From NCBI RefSeq assembly GCF_021647475.1, contig NZ_JAKIUR010000009.1:11511-75510 (forward strand): a DNA stretch of 64,000 nucleotides. Direction: 5' to 3'. The translations under genes and the position numbers were made by a program. This document shows positions 52,894 to 62,569 of the stretch, in pieces. Within the stretch, counting starts at the first letter, position 1; the number at the start of each line of letters is the position of its first letter. The stretch comes from Lutibacter sp. (GTDB taxonomy: Bacteria > Bacteroidota > Bacteroidia > Flavobacteriales > Flavobacteriaceae). The notes beneath the pieces were generated by a model. That model ran no database searches. It saw nothing but the letters and a program-made list of their open reading frames with translations, and had not been told where the DNA came from.

Positions 52894-53751
52894 ATGTATC
52901 AACATTATATAATTACACGATTTAACCTTAGAAACGATAGTTGGACAATAACAAAAAACAATGAAAAAGTATTATCGGAATCTTGGTTAAAAGATCGTTT
53001 TGAATTATTTGAAAACTATTGTCTTAACTCCGTAAAAAATCAAACAAACCAAAATTTTAAGTGGTTGGTTTTTTTTGATATAAATACACCTGAAAATTAT
53101 AAAAGAAAGGTTGAAGAGTTTCAAGCATCTTACTCAAATTTTATTCCCTTTTTTATTGATGGTATGAATAATTTTTTACCTGAAATTGTAAAAAAAATAA
53201 AGTTGTTGGATGATAAGAAATACTGCATTACTTCAAGATTAGATAATGATGATAGTTTACACAAAGGTTATATTAATGTTATTCAAAGTTATTTTGATTA
53301 TCAAGATCATTTAGCAATAGACTTGATAGATGGTTATACATTACAAACGGGGTCTATAGTTCGATTTGGTTTAAAAAAGCAATTGTACAATCCGTTTATT
53401 TCTTTAATAGAAAAAAAAGAAAATTTAAAAAGTGTATGGTTTAGAAGTAGACATGGATCTTGGAAATATGAAAAAAATATTATAAGAGTTACAAATAAAC
53501 GATTGTGGTTGTGCGTAATTCATGATTCAAACAAAGTAAATTTATTTACGGGTTATGATAATGTTGATTCAAAAATTCTCAATGATTTTAATATTGTTAG
53601 TCATAAAAAAGAGGAATTAATTAAAGAAATAAAACCATTTAAAAAATGGATATTGCTAAGTTTTTATAATTGGGTAAATTCTTTAGTTGAATGTTATTTT
53701 AAGGATTTTAAAAAAGTCATAGGTTTATATAATAAAAATAAAATTAATTAA
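52894..53751 (+). CDS. Putative rhamnosyltransferase-like glycosyltransferase
   Basis: This 285-residue protein has the pattern HYIITRFNLR at the start, NFKWLVFFDINTP in the first third and SRLDNDDSLHKGYI in the middle, the acidic motif of the Rhamno_transf family, a GT2-related fold. Its acceptor is unknown. It lies between the CDP-glycerol transferase-like gene and the tsaC-like gene, whose start is 3 bases after its stop. Confidence 0.78.
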   Translation: MYQHYIITRFNLRNDSWTITKNNEKVLSESWLKDRFELFENYCLNSVKNQTNQNFKWLVFFDINTPENYKRKVEEFQASYSNFIPFFIDGMNNFLPEIVKKIKLLDDKKYCITSRLDNDDSLHKGYINVIQSYFDYQDHLAIDLIDGYTLQTGSIVRFGLKKQLYNPFISLIEKKENLKSVWFRSRHGSWKYEKNIIRVTNKRLWLCVIHDSNKVNLFTGYDNVDSKILNDFNIVSHKKEELIKEIKPFKKWILLSFYNWVNSLVECYFKDFKKVIGLYNKNKIN

Positions 53752-53754
53752 AAT

Positions 53755-54318
53755 ATGGTTGAATCTGAATTGAAAAATAGTCTTAAAATTCTTGAAGAGA
53801 AGAAGGTGCTATTATACCCAACAGACACAGTTTGGGGGATTGGTTGTGATGCAACTTCAGAAATGGCAGTATCAAATATTTTTGATATCAAAGAACGATT
53901 AGAAAGTAAAAGTTTAATTATTTTGGTTGATGGAATAAAGATGCTGCAAAAATACATTCCTTCTATTTCAGAAAGCATTTTAAATTTCTTAAGTGCAACA
54001 TCAAAACCTACAACCATAATTTATAATAATCCAACTGGTTTAGCTCAAAATGTAGTTGCAAAAGATAATACAGTAGCCATAAGAATTGTTCAAAATGAAT
54101 TTTGTAATCAATTAATTACTGTATTTGGAAAACCAATTGTATCAACTTCAGCAAATAAAAGTGGGAATCCAACTCCTAAAAGTTTTAAAGAAATAGAGAA
54201 ATCAATTTTGGATAGCGTAGACTATATTGTAAATTTGCAGCGCGAAGAAGTAAATGATAAATCTTCTACTATTTTAAAAATAGGAGATAATGGAGAATTA
54301 ATAGTACTTCGTAAATAA
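53755..54318 (+). CDS. Threonylcarbamoyl-AMP synthase (TsaC/YrdC/Sua5 family)
   Basis: This 187-residue protein carries the YrdC domain: LLYPTDTVWGIGCDATS, LIILVDGIKMLQKYIP and PIVSTSANKSGNPTPKSF. It forms threonylcarbamoyl-AMP for tRNA t6A37, the substrate that MtaB later methylthiolates. It is the short TsaC form without a Sua5 domain. It is coupled closely to the glycosyltransferase. Confidence 0.92.
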   Translation: MVESELKNSLKILEEKKVLLYPTDTVWGIGCDATSEMAVSNIFDIKERLESKSLIILVDGIKMLQKYIPSISESILNFLSATSKPTTIIYNNPTGLAQNVVAKDNTVAIRIVQNEFCNQLITVFGKPIVSTSANKSGNPTPKSFKEIEKSILDSVDYIVNLQREEVNDKSSTILKIGDNGELIVLRK

Positions 54319-54384
54319 TTTTGGTGCTGAATTTAGGTTCACATCATAATGAGCAAATCAGTTTGATGAAATTCTGAAACAACA

Positions 54385-54510
54385 CTTCGACAAGCTCAGT
54401 GTGACATTTTCAGAATGACATTCAAAAAAGCAATTTAGTGAGTGTTATTCCTGCGAAGGCAGGAATCCATAGAGCTAATAAAAATAGATTCCTGCCTTCG
54501 CAGGAATGAC
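54385..54510. repeat. Palindromic repeats with a 21-base inverted pair
   Basis: A perfect inverted pair (54447-54467 and 54487-54507, core TTCCTGCGAAGGCAGGAA) flanks 19 bases. A CTTCGACAAGCTCAGTGTGAC repeat unit, common in Bacteroidota spacers, lies just before it near 54387. The hairpin lies after the tsaC-like gene and may act as a terminator. Confidence 0.6.
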
Positions 54511-54567
54511 AGGCAAAAGTTATAAGACCTAAAAAAATATAGAGGTTTATTTAACTCAGATTAATTT

Positions 54568-55998
54568 ATGACAGCAAATAAAATTTACAAAGATGCACTT
54601 GCGCATTCTATTTTTGAATATATATCAAAAGCCTCGTCTAATTTACAATTAGAAACTTTTGTGATAGGTGGTTTTGTACGAGATTATTTTTTAAAAAGAG
54701 AAATTCCAGATGATATTGATATTGTTGCAGTTGGTAGTGGTATTGAGTTAGCTAAAGAAGTTGCTAACCTTTTGCCAAAGAAACCTAAAGTTCAAGTTTT
54801 TAAAACGTATGGAACTGCCATGTTACGTTATGAAGATATTGAAATTGAATTTGTTGGGGCGCGTAAAGAATCCTATAATGAAGATAGTAGAAACCCAGTT
54901 GTTGAAGATGGAACATTGCAGGATGATCAAAATAGACGTGATTTTACGATTAACGCATTAGCTTTAAGTTTAAACAAATCAGATTATGGAAGGTTATTAG
55001 ATCCTTTTAATGGATTAATAGATTTAGAAAATAAAATAATACGTACACCATTAAATCCAGATATAACATACTCTGATGATCCATTGAGGATGATGCGTGC
55101 TATACGTTTTTCATCTCAATTAAACTTTATAATTGAAAATGAATCACTAAACTCAATTGAAAGAAATTCTAGTCGTATTGCTATTATTACCAAAGAGAGA
55201 ATTATTGTTGAATTTAATAAAATAATGCTTTCTAATATTCCTTCGATTGGTATTTTGTTATTGCATAAAACTAATTTATTACATCAATTTTTACCTGAAT
55301 TAACAAATTTACAAGGAGTTGAAGAAGTAGAAGGACAGAAGCATAAAGATAATTTTTATCATACATTAGAAGTTGTAGATAATATATCAGAAAATACAGA
55401 TAATTTATGGTTACGTTGGGCGGCTTTGTTGCATGATATTGGAAAAGTCCCAACTAAAAAATTTGATAAAACTGTTGGTTGGACTTTCCACAGCCACGAA
55501 TTTGTAGGCTCAAAAATGGTATATAAATTGTTTAAACGTTTAAAAATGCCATTAAACGATAAGATGAAATTTGTTCAAAAAATGGTGTTTTTAAGTTCGC
55601 GCCCAATTGTGTTGGCTACTGAAGTTACTGATTCAGCAGTTAGACGTTTGATTTTTGATACTGGTGATGATATTGAAAGTTTAATGACGTTGTGTGAGGC
55701 AGATATTACAACTAAAAATCCATCTCGTTTTAAAAAATACCATCATAATTTTAAAATGGTTCGTCAAAAAATTAAAGAAGTTGAAGAGCGAGACCATGTT
55801 CGTAATTTTCAGCCACCAATTTCAGGCGAGCTAATTATGAAAACTTTTAATTTAAAACCTTGCAGAGAAATCGGTCAAATTAAAGATGCTATAAAAGAAG
55901 CTATTTTAGATGGTAAAATTACAAATGATTATGATGAAGCTTATCGATTTATGATTGAAAAAGCTAAAAAATTAGGATTTAAAACAGTTAATAATTGA
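54568..55998 (+). CDS. CCA tRNA nucleotidyltransferase with HD domain
   Basis: This 476-residue protein has the class II nucleotidyltransferase head (GGFVRDYFLKREIPDDIDIVAVG with the DxD metal site, RRDFTINALAL, DPLRMMRAIRF), RNA-binding neck, and an HD domain (ALLHDIGKVPTKKF). It adds CCA ends to tRNAs, or repairs them. The HD domain suggests added phosphohydrolase activity. It is complete. Confidence 0.93.
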   Translation: MTANKIYKDALAHSIFEYISKASSNLQLETFVIGGFVRDYFLKREIPDDIDIVAVGSGIELAKEVANLLPKKPKVQVFKTYGTAMLRYEDIEIEFVGARKESYNEDSRNPVVEDGTLQDDQNRRDFTINALALSLNKSDYGRLLDPFNGLIDLENKIIRTPLNPDITYSDDPLRMMRAIRFSSQLNFIIENESLNSIERNSSRIAIITKERIIVEFNKIMLSNIPSIGILLLHKTNLLHQFLPELTNLQGVEEVEGQKHKDNFYHTLEVVDNISENTDNLWLRWAALLHDIGKVPTKKFDKTVGWTFHSHEFVGSKMVYKLFKRLKMPLNDKMKFVQKMVFLSSRPIVLATEVTDSAVRRLIFDTGDDIESLMTLCEADITTKNPSRFKKYHHNFKMVRQKIKEVEERDHVRNFQPPISGELIMKTFNLKPCREIGQIKDAIKEAILDGKITNDYDEAYRFMIEKAKKLGFKTVNN

Positions 55999-55999
55999 C

Positions 56000-56110
56000 A
56001 ATTTCAGAATTCGTCATTGCGAAGTTTTCAATAGAAAACTGAAGTAATCTCATGAGAGGAACTACAAATAAAAAGATAACTTCATCGTGAAAAACTCTTC
56101 GTTATGACAG
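56000..56110. repeat. Interspersed repeat between convergent genes
   Basis: A TCGTCATTGCGAAG...GAAGTAATCTC unit and a degenerate inverted part (CTTCATCGTGAAAAACTCTTCGTTATGACAG split by mismatches) fill the gap after the cca-like gene. It is related to the units near 47124-47340. Confidence 0.5.
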
Positions 56111-56135
56111 CATTTAAATTGAAAACTGTCAATTA

Positions 56136-57962
56136 TTAAAGAGATTGCATGGTTACTAACTTAAAGTATTCACCTTTTTCAGCTAATAATTCTTGATGTT
56201 TTCCTTGTTCAACAATTTCACCTTTTTTCATAACTACAATTAAATCTGCTTTTTGAATAGTTGACAGGCGATGTGCAATTACCAATGATGTTCTGTTTTT
56301 CATCATTTTTTCCAAAGCTTTTTGCACCAATTGTTCACTTTCAGTATCCAAGGCAGAAGTGGCTTCATCTAAAACCATAATTGGCGGATTTTTAAGTACA
56401 GCTCTAGCAATACTTAATCGCTGCTTCTGTCCACCAGAAAGCGTATTTCCACTGTCACCAATATTATTTTCATACTGGTTAGGTAAATCTTTTATAAATT
56501 CATCAGCATTAGCAATTTTAGCTGCGGCAATTACTTCTTCATCCGTTGCACTTTCAACTCCTAAACTAATATTATTTTTAACGGTATCATGAAATAGAAT
56601 AGAATCCTGAGTTACAATTCCCATTAAACTACGTAATGATTTCTGTGAAAAATCTTTAATATCAATTCCATCAATTTTAATAGATCCTTTATTTACATCA
56701 TAAAAGCGAGTAATTAAATTTGCCAAAGTAGATTTTCCACTTCCAGATTGTCCAACTAAAGCAACGGTTTGTCCTTTTTTTATTTCGAGAGAAAAATTCT
56801 TCACTACTAAATCATCTTTATATTTAAAAGAAATATTTTCAAAAGATATTTTATTTTCAAAATTAGATTTTATAATAGCATTTGGTTTATCAACAATAGT
56901 ATTTTCAGTTTCTAAAATATCTAAAATTCGTTCAGCAGAAGCATTTCCTTTTTGAATATTGTAAAAAGCTGTAGTTAAGGATTTTACAGGATTTAAAATT
57001 AAATAAAATAAGCCAATATAAGTCAGAAATTGCTCTGGACGTAAAGGGCTATGATCTCCTAAAACTAATTTTCCGCCGTACCATAAAATAGTAATAATAG
57101 TTGCCGAGCCTAAAAATTCACTCATTGGCGATGCCAATGTTTTACGTTGTAAAACGCTGTTCATTAATAATCTAAAATTATTAGTAGAATTATTAAATTT
57201 AGCTTTTATTTTATCTTCAGCATTAAAACCTTTAATTACTCGTAAACCTGTTAGAGTTTCTTCAATAAACGATAAAAAATTACCTGTTTCTTGTTGAGCT
57301 TTTAAAGATTGAGCTTTTAATTTTTTACTAATAGATGAAATTATAAATCCGGATATTGGTAATAATACAAATACAAATAGTGTTAGTTTTGTACTAATAA
57401 TTAACATAATTGTTAAAGAAATAATAATAGTTAAAGGTTCACGAACTATAGCTTCTAATGAAGTTAAAAATGAGTTTTCAATTTCTTGAACATCAGAAGT
57501 CATACGAGCAATAATATCTCCTTTCTTTTTTTCTGAAAAATAGGAGATAGGCAATTCAATTATTTTTTGATAAATGCTATCACGTAAATCTTTAACCACA
57601 CCATTTCGTAAAAATGATAATACAAAAGAAGCTATATAACGAAAGAAATTTTTAAAGAAAAATAAAAACAAGGTTAAACCACAAACAAAAACTAGAGTTT
57701 TTATGGCTCCATCATGTTCCATTTTTTGTGAAATGAAATAATAAAAACTCTCTTGTGCATATTTACCTAGAGAAAAAATGCCATTATAAATGGGTTTTGC
57801 TACAATTTTGTTTTCTTGTTTAAACAATATATTTAAAACAGGAATAAAGGCTACAATAGTTAAAACATTAAATACTGCATACAAAATATTGAATATAATA
57901 TTAAGCCAAGCAAATTTTGAATAAGGTTTAGCGTATTTTATAATTTTCTTAAAGTAACTCAT
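56136..57962 (-). CDS. ABC exporter, fused permease and ATPase (MsbA-like)
   Basis: This 608-residue half-transporter has six helices (about 15-345) and an ATPase domain with Walker A GQSGSGKST (about 403-411), signature LSGGQKQR and Walker B IMVLDEATSALD. It forms homodimers or heterodimers that flip lipids or export drugs; lipid A core flipping is one possibility. Its ATG overlaps the phosphomutase stop by one base. Confidence 0.92.
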   Translation of the reverse strand: MSYFKKIIKYAKPYSKFAWLNIIFNILYAVFNVLTIVAFIPVLNILFKQENKIVAKPIYNGIFSLGKYAQESFYYFISQKMEHDGAIKTLVFVCGLTLFLFFFKNFFRYIASFVLSFLRNGVVKDLRDSIYQKIIELPISYFSEKKKGDIIARMTSDVQEIENSFLTSLEAIVREPLTIIISLTIMLIISTKLTLFVFVLLPISGFIISSISKKLKAQSLKAQQETGNFLSFIEETLTGLRVIKGFNAEDKIKAKFNNSTNNFRLLMNSVLQRKTLASPMSEFLGSATIITILWYGGKLVLGDHSPLRPEQFLTYIGLFYLILNPVKSLTTAFYNIQKGNASAERILDILETENTIVDKPNAIIKSNFENKISFENISFKYKDDLVVKNFSLEIKKGQTVALVGQSGSGKSTLANLITRFYDVNKGSIKIDGIDIKDFSQKSLRSLMGIVTQDSILFHDTVKNNISLGVESATDEEVIAAAKIANADEFIKDLPNQYENNIGDSGNTLSGGQKQRLSIARAVLKNPPIMVLDEATSALDTESEQLVQKALEKMMKNRTSLVIAHRLSTIQKADLIVVMKKGEIVEQGKHQELLAEKGEYFKLVTMQSL

Positions 57963-59677
57963 TAAGCTAATTTCATTTCTTTAATAATTCGCTGAATTTT
58001 AGCATCTAGTTTTGCTTCAGTAGCTACTGCATTTTCCACACTATCTAAAGGAGTATTCACACTAAAATAGAACTTTATTTTTGGCTCAGTTCCACTTGGT
58101 CTTGCAGCTACTTTTGTTCCGTCAACAGTTTCATAAATTAATACATTTGATTTTGCAATATCAATAGTTTCAACTTTTCCTGTTAATAAATCAGTTTTTG
58201 TAGAAGCTTGATAATCATACAAATAGTTAACTTTTGAATGGTCAATTTCTGTAAGTGGATTTTCACGCAATACTACCATCATTTTATTAATAATTTCAGC
58301 ACCATCCATTCCTTTTTTTACAATAGCAATTAAATGTTCTTTATAAAAATGATGTTGTACGTATATTTTTAATAACTCATTATAAAAAGAACTTCCATTA
58401 TTTTTAGCTTCTGCAGCAATTTCACAAGCTAACAAGGTTGCGGTAACAGCATCTTTATCACGTACAAAATCGCCAACCATATAGCCAAAACTTTCTTCGC
58501 CGCCACCTATAAATTCTTTTTTACCTTCTTCATCACGAACCATTTTAGCAATCCATTTAAAACCTGTAAGTCCTACATGAGTTTCCACACCATAACTATC
58601 GGCTATTTTAGTTACTAAATTAGTAGAAACAATAGTTGAACCAACAAATTGTTTTCCGTTTAATTTGCCTTGTTTTTTCCAATTTTTAATTAAAAAATCG
58701 GTCATAACGCTCATGGTTTGGTTTCCGTTTAGTAATTGAATTTCACCCTCTAAATTTTTAACAGCAATTCCAATTCTATCACTATCTGGGTCGGTTCCAA
58801 TAACAATATCGGCATCTAATTTTTTAGCTAAATCGGTTGCCATTTTTAAAGCAGCAGGTTCTTCAGGGTTTGGAGATGCCACTGTTGGAAAATCACCATT
58901 TGGTATGCGTTGTTCTTCAACAATATTTACATCAGTATAACCAGCAGCAGCTAATGCATCAGGAATTAATTTTACCGAAGTTCCGTGTAATGGTGTATAA
59001 ACAATTTTTAGATTTCCTTTTCCTTTAGTATTAAAAGTTCCTGTTTTAACAGATGCTTCAATAAAGGCTTCATCTACTTTTTTACCAATATATTCAATTA
59101 GGTTTTCATTGCTATTAAAATTGATTTCTGAAAAATCTAAACGATTAACTTCATTTATTATATTAATATCGTTTGGAGGTACAATTTGACTTCCATCATT
59201 CCAATATACTTTATAACCATTATATTCTGGTGGATTATGCGATGCAGTTAAAACAATTCCGGCATCACAATCTAAATGTCGAACGGCAAAGGATAGTTCT
59301 GGAGTGGGACGCATATCTTCAAATAAAAATACTTTTATATTGTTGGCAGATAGCACATTAGCTACAATTTTAGCAAAAGTATTACTGTTATGCCTACAAT
59401 CATAAGCAATAGCAACTTGCAGAGATTTATTAGGAAAAGATTGTTTTAAATAATTTGCTAAACCTTGAGTAGCTTTACCTAAAGTATATTTATTGATTCT
59501 ATTTATACCGGCACCCATAATACCACGCATTCCGCCTGTTCCGAACTCTAGATTTTTGTAAAATCGCTCGGTTAATTGTTCTGGATTATTATTGATAAGG
59601 TCTTGAATTTCTTGTTGTGTTGAAGCATCAAAAGTATCGGATAGCCATAATTTGGCTTTTTCTAAAATTGTACTCAT
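57962..59677 (-). CDS. Phospho-sugar mutase (phosphoglucomutase/phosphomannomutase family)
   Basis: This 571-residue alpha-D-phosphohexomutase has FGTGGMRGIMG at the N-terminus, the catalytic serine S146 in TASHNPPEYNGYK, the metal loop GTDPDSDRIGIA, a sugar loop GGGEESFGY and the phosphate loop RPSGTEPKIKFY. The length fits the Bacteroidota PGM/PMM type. It interconverts glucose- or mannose-1- and 6-phosphate. It is the first gene of a pair with the ABC exporter. Confidence 0.93.
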   Translation of the reverse strand: MSTILEKAKLWLSDTFDASTQQEIQDLINNNPEQLTERFYKNLEFGTGGMRGIMGAGINRINKYTLGKATQGLANYLKQSFPNKSLQVAIAYDCRHNSNTFAKIVANVLSANNIKVFLFEDMRPTPELSFAVRHLDCDAGIVLTASHNPPEYNGYKVYWNDGSQIVPPNDINIINEVNRLDFSEINFNSNENLIEYIGKKVDEAFIEASVKTGTFNTKGKGNLKIVYTPLHGTSVKLIPDALAAAGYTDVNIVEEQRIPNGDFPTVASPNPEEPAALKMATDLAKKLDADIVIGTDPDSDRIGIAVKNLEGEIQLLNGNQTMSVMTDFLIKNWKKQGKLNGKQFVGSTIVSTNLVTKIADSYGVETHVGLTGFKWIAKMVRDEEGKKEFIGGGEESFGYMVGDFVRDKDAVTATLLACEIAAEAKNNGSSFYNELLKIYVQHHFYKEHLIAIVKKGMDGAEIINKMMVVLRENPLTEIDHSKVNYLYDYQASTKTDLLTGKVETIDIAKSNVLIYETVDGTKVAARPSGTEPKIKFYFSVNTPLDSVENAVATEAKLDAKIQRIIKEMKLA

Positions 59678-59735
59678 AATAGTTGAATTAAATTTTATAC
59701 AAAAATACCATTAAATAGTATTTTTAAAGAATTTG

Positions 59736-60683
59736 TTAGCAATTAATTTTGCTTGAAACATGATAACGTTTGGTATTCTTTTTTGTGCGAAGAATTATTT
59801 CTCCTAAAAAACCAGCTAAAAATAATTGTGTTCCAATAATCATGGTAGCTAAAGCAAGATAAAATTCTGGGCGTTGGGTTATCAATCTTCCAGAAGTATG
59901 GATAAAAAGTTTATCAATTCCTAAATAGAAAGCGAAGGCAAAACCTATTAAGAACATGATAGTTCCTAGCAATCCGAATAAATGCATTGGGCGTTTGCCA
60001 AATTTTGATAAAAACCAAATGGTAATTAAATCTAAAAAACCATTAATAAAGCGATCCATACCAAATTTTGTAATACCATATTTTCTAGCTTGATGAACTA
60101 CTACTTTTTCACCAATGTTTACAAATCCTGCGTTTTTTGCTAAAACAGGAATATATCGATGCATTTCTCCACTAACATCAATATTTTTTATGACTTTGTT
60201 TTTATAAGCTTTTAATCCGCAATTAAAATCGTGTAATTTTAATCCTGATGTTTTACGTGCGGCAGCATTAAATAATTTTGAAGGAATATTTTTTCTGATT
60301 TTAGAATCGTAACGCTTTTTTTTCCAACCAGAAATTAAATCAAAGTTTTCTTTATTAATTAGATTATATAACTCAGGAATTTCATCTGGGCTATCTTGTA
60401 AATCGGCGTCCATAGTAATTACTACATCACCGGTAACTTTTTTAAACCCAGCATTTAAAGCCTGAGATTTTCCATAGTTTTTTTGAAAACGAATTCCTTT
60501 TACATTGCTATCCTTAGTAGAAAGTTTTTCAATTACTTTCCAAGAATTATCGGTACTGCCATCATCAATAAAAAGGATTTCATAAGAATAACGATTGGAT
60601 TGCATAACTTTTACAATCCAATCGTATAATTCATTTAAAGATTCGTCTTCGTTGAGTAAAGGAATTACTATTGATATATCCAT
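59736..60683 (-). CDS. GtrB/DPM1-like polyprenyl-phosphate glycosyltransferase
   Basis: This 315-residue GT2 protein has DISIVIPLLNEDESLNEL, FIDDGSTDNSW, and DADLQDSPDEIPEL acidic motifs, and two C-terminal membrane helices (about 232-256 and 270-300). It would transfer glucose, mannose or a similar sugar onto undecaprenyl phosphate for surface glycans. It is 16 bases after the DUF4199 gene. Confidence 0.9.
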   Translation of the reverse strand: MDISIVIPLLNEDESLNELYDWIVKVMQSNRYSYEILFIDDGSTDNSWKVIEKLSTKDSNVKGIRFQKNYGKSQALNAGFKKVTGDVVITMDADLQDSPDEIPELYNLINKENFDLISGWKKKRYDSKIRKNIPSKLFNAAARKTSGLKLHDFNCGLKAYKNKVIKNIDVSGEMHRYIPVLAKNAGFVNIGEKVVVHQARKYGITKFGMDRFINGFLDLITIWFLSKFGKRPMHLFGLLGTIMFLIGFAFAFYLGIDKLFIHTSGRLITQRPEFYLALATMIIGTQLFLAGFLGEIILRTKKNTKRYHVSSKINC

Positions 60684-60698
60684 TTACGGTTTTTATTT

Positions 60699-61232
60699 TT
60701 AAATACTTGTGATTTCTTCGTCTGTTTTTTTCATTATTAAACCTGTAATTAATGAAATAACAAATCCTAAAAATAAGTTAACGAATATGATTCCACCAAA
60801 GGTGAAAACGTAGAAATATTTTTGAGTCATTTCAGCTTGTTTAGCTAACATTTCATCAGAAATATCGGGCATTTTATCCAAAACTGTTTGACGTTGCACT
60901 TCTATAATATTATGCACAAAATTGGGTTCAATAAATTTAGCAAATACATAAAAGTAAATAATAGAAATAATGGCTGCTACAAAAGTAATGCCTATTCCAG
61001 TTTTAATGGCTTCTCCTAAAGTTAATAAATCTCCATTTGCTTCTTTTAATTTTTTAATTCCAAAAATTACAAATGCAACGAGAGCTAAAGTACTTACAAC
61101 TTGTACAGACCAATGTGGCTTATAGATATTTCCAAATGAAAAGTTAATTAAACTAATAATAATTCCTGAAAAAGCTAATAACAAACCATAATTAATCATA
61201 ATTTGTTTTGCTGAAGTTTTTTGGTTTTCCAT
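60699..61232 (-). CDS. DUF4199 membrane protein
   Basis: This 177-residue protein has four hydrophobic segments (about 10-27, 38-57, 75-98, 145-170). The architecture and LLTLGEAIKTGIGITF fit DUF4199, common in Bacteroidota and often beside GtrB-like glycosyltransferases. Its function is unknown. It leads a two-gene unit. Confidence 0.82.
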   Translation of the reverse strand: MENQKTSAKQIMINYGLLLAFSGIIISLINFSFGNIYKPHWSVQVVSTLALVAFVIFGIKKLKEANGDLLTLGEAIKTGIGITFVAAIISIIYFYVFAKFIEPNFVHNIIEVQRQTVLDKMPDISDEMLAKQAEMTQKYFYVFTFGGIIFVNLFLGFVISLITGLIMKKTDEEITSI

Positions 61233-61376
61233 GATGTTTGTTTGATTTTAAGTTTAACAAATATACTAAATAGGCTTAAATAATTAACTAGTAATAGTAT
61301 TTAAAACGTTTTTAGAATAATAATTAATTAGTAAACAGAGTTTTAAAAATGTTACATAAAAATTGTAATAAAATGG

Positions 61377-61407
61377 TTGGTTAAATTAATAAATGATTGT
61401 AAATTTG
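61377..61407 (+). promoter_or_regulatory. SRP RNA promoter
   Basis: A TTG (near 61377) is followed after 20 bases by TAAATTTG (61400-61407), a good TAnnTTTG -7 box. Transcription is expected within a few bases of the RNA 5' end. Confidence 0.6.
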
Positions 61408-61413
61408 TCGCTA

Positions 61414-61507
61414 GGCAAGTCCTACACAACTAGCTCCCTTTGAATCCTCCAGAGCGGGAACGCAGCAAAGGTATTAGGTTGTAGCGGTGTGATGTAGGTA
61501 GCTTGCC
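61414..61507 (+). ncRNA. ffs: Signal recognition particle RNA, bacterial small type (4.5S)
   Basis: The ends GGCAAG (61414-61419) and CTTGCC (61502-61507) pair into a terminal stem, and the inner arms CCTACA/TGTAGG pair as well. The apical part AGAGCGGGAACGCAGCAAAGG (in two blocks) is the SRP domain IV loop with the conserved bulged purines that bind Ffh. A T-run directly follows. Its length of about 94 bases fits bacterial small SRP RNA. Confidence 0.9.
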
Positions 61508-61515
61508 TTTTTTTT
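61502..61515 (+). terminator. Terminator of the SRP RNA
   Basis: The closing CTTGCC strand of the SRP RNA stem is followed by eight T residues, so the RNA's own base helix is the terminator hairpin. Confidence 0.65.
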
Positions 61516-61622
61516 CCTATCCTAAATCCTTTCCAAAGGAAAGGACTTTTAAATTACTTCCTAATTTTCAATTAAGTTATAAATAATGTACTTTTGAACT
61601 TAGTTTATAATAATTTTCTGAT

Positions 61623-61722
61623 TGTCCGTAATCTTACATAACGTCCGTCACCCTGAACCTGCCAGCAGCAGGCGGGCTTGTTTCAGCATGACGTTGTTCT
61701 TTATTATTACGAATTACGGACA
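61623..61722. repeat. Inverted-repeat element (family B), short copy
   Basis: Perfect 10-base ends TGTCCGTAAT and ATTACGGACA flank 80 bases with a CTGCCAGCAGCAGG palindrome and TTCAGCATGACG. The sequence is inverted relative to, and mostly matches, the copy at 27630-27788. Confidence 0.65.
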
Positions 61723-61762
61723 TACAAAATAATTTTTTAATCTTTCAATCTTTAATTATTTA

Positions 61763-62566
61763 ATGAAAAAAGTTGTTTTAATTACCGGAGGTTCTTCAGG
61801 AATTGGGAAATCTGTAGGTGAATTTTTAACCGAAAAAGGATTTACTGTTTATGGAACTAGTAGGAATCCATCAAAAATAAAAAATTATTCTTTTAATTTA
61901 ATTCCATTAGATGTTACTGACATTGAAAGTATTAAAAAAGCAGTAAAAAAAGTGGTTGAAAATGAAGGAAAATTAGATATTCTAATTAATAATGCTGGAA
62001 TGGGAATTACGGGTCCTATTGAAGATACACCAACCGATGAAATGCGAAAGGTTTTTGAAACTAATTTTTTTGGTGCTATTGATATGATGAAAGCAGTTTT
62101 ACCACAAATGCGTAAACAACAAAACGGATTAATAATCAATGTTACTTCCATTGCAGGTTATATGGGTTTGCCATTTAGAGGAATTTATTCTGCCACAAAA
62201 GGAGCTTTAGAATTAGTAACTGAAGCTACTAATATGGAAGTAAAAAACTTTGGAATCAAAGTAACCAACGTTGCTCCAGGTGATTTTGCAACGAACATTG
62301 CCTCAGGAAGATATCATACGCCAGTTTTTGAAAATTCAGCTTATAAAAAAGTGTATCAAGAAAATTTAGATTTAATGAATTCTCACGTCAGTGGAGGTAG
62401 TAATCCTTTAGAAATGGCAAAGGCTATTTATAAAATAATAAATACAGATAAACCAAAATTACATTATAAAGTGGGCGATTTTATGCAAAAATTCTCTATT
62501 GTTTTAAAACGAATTTTGCCAGATAAATTGTATGAAAAACTATTAATGAATCATTATAAATTGTAA
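61763..62566 (+). CDS. SDR family oxidoreductase
   Basis: This 267-residue protein has the classical SDR marks TGGSSGIGKS, NNAGMGITGP, a catalytic Ser in VTSIAGY, and YSATK. The C-terminal extension (MEVKNFGIKVTNVAPGDFATN) is typical of the oxidoreductases related to 17-beta-HSD and to DltE. The substrate is not known. It is transcribed alone. Confidence 0.85.
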   Translation: MKKVVLITGGSSGIGKSVGEFLTEKGFTVYGTSRNPSKIKNYSFNLIPLDVTDIESIKKAVKKVVENEGKLDILINNAGMGITGPIEDTPTDEMRKVFETNFFGAIDMMKAVLPQMRKQQNGLIINVTSIAGYMGLPFRGIYSATKGALELVTEATNMEVKNFGIKVTNVAPGDFATNIASGRYHTPVFENSAYKKVYQENLDLMNSHVSGGSNPLEMAKAIYKIINTDKPKLHYKVGDFMQKFSIVLKRILPDKLYEKLLMNHYKL

Positions 62567-62569
62567 ATT

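Noticed and set aside
61414..61507. tRNA or 6S-like RNA
   Set aside because: The domain IV loop of SRP RNA and the long closing helix are clear; no cloverleaf is present.
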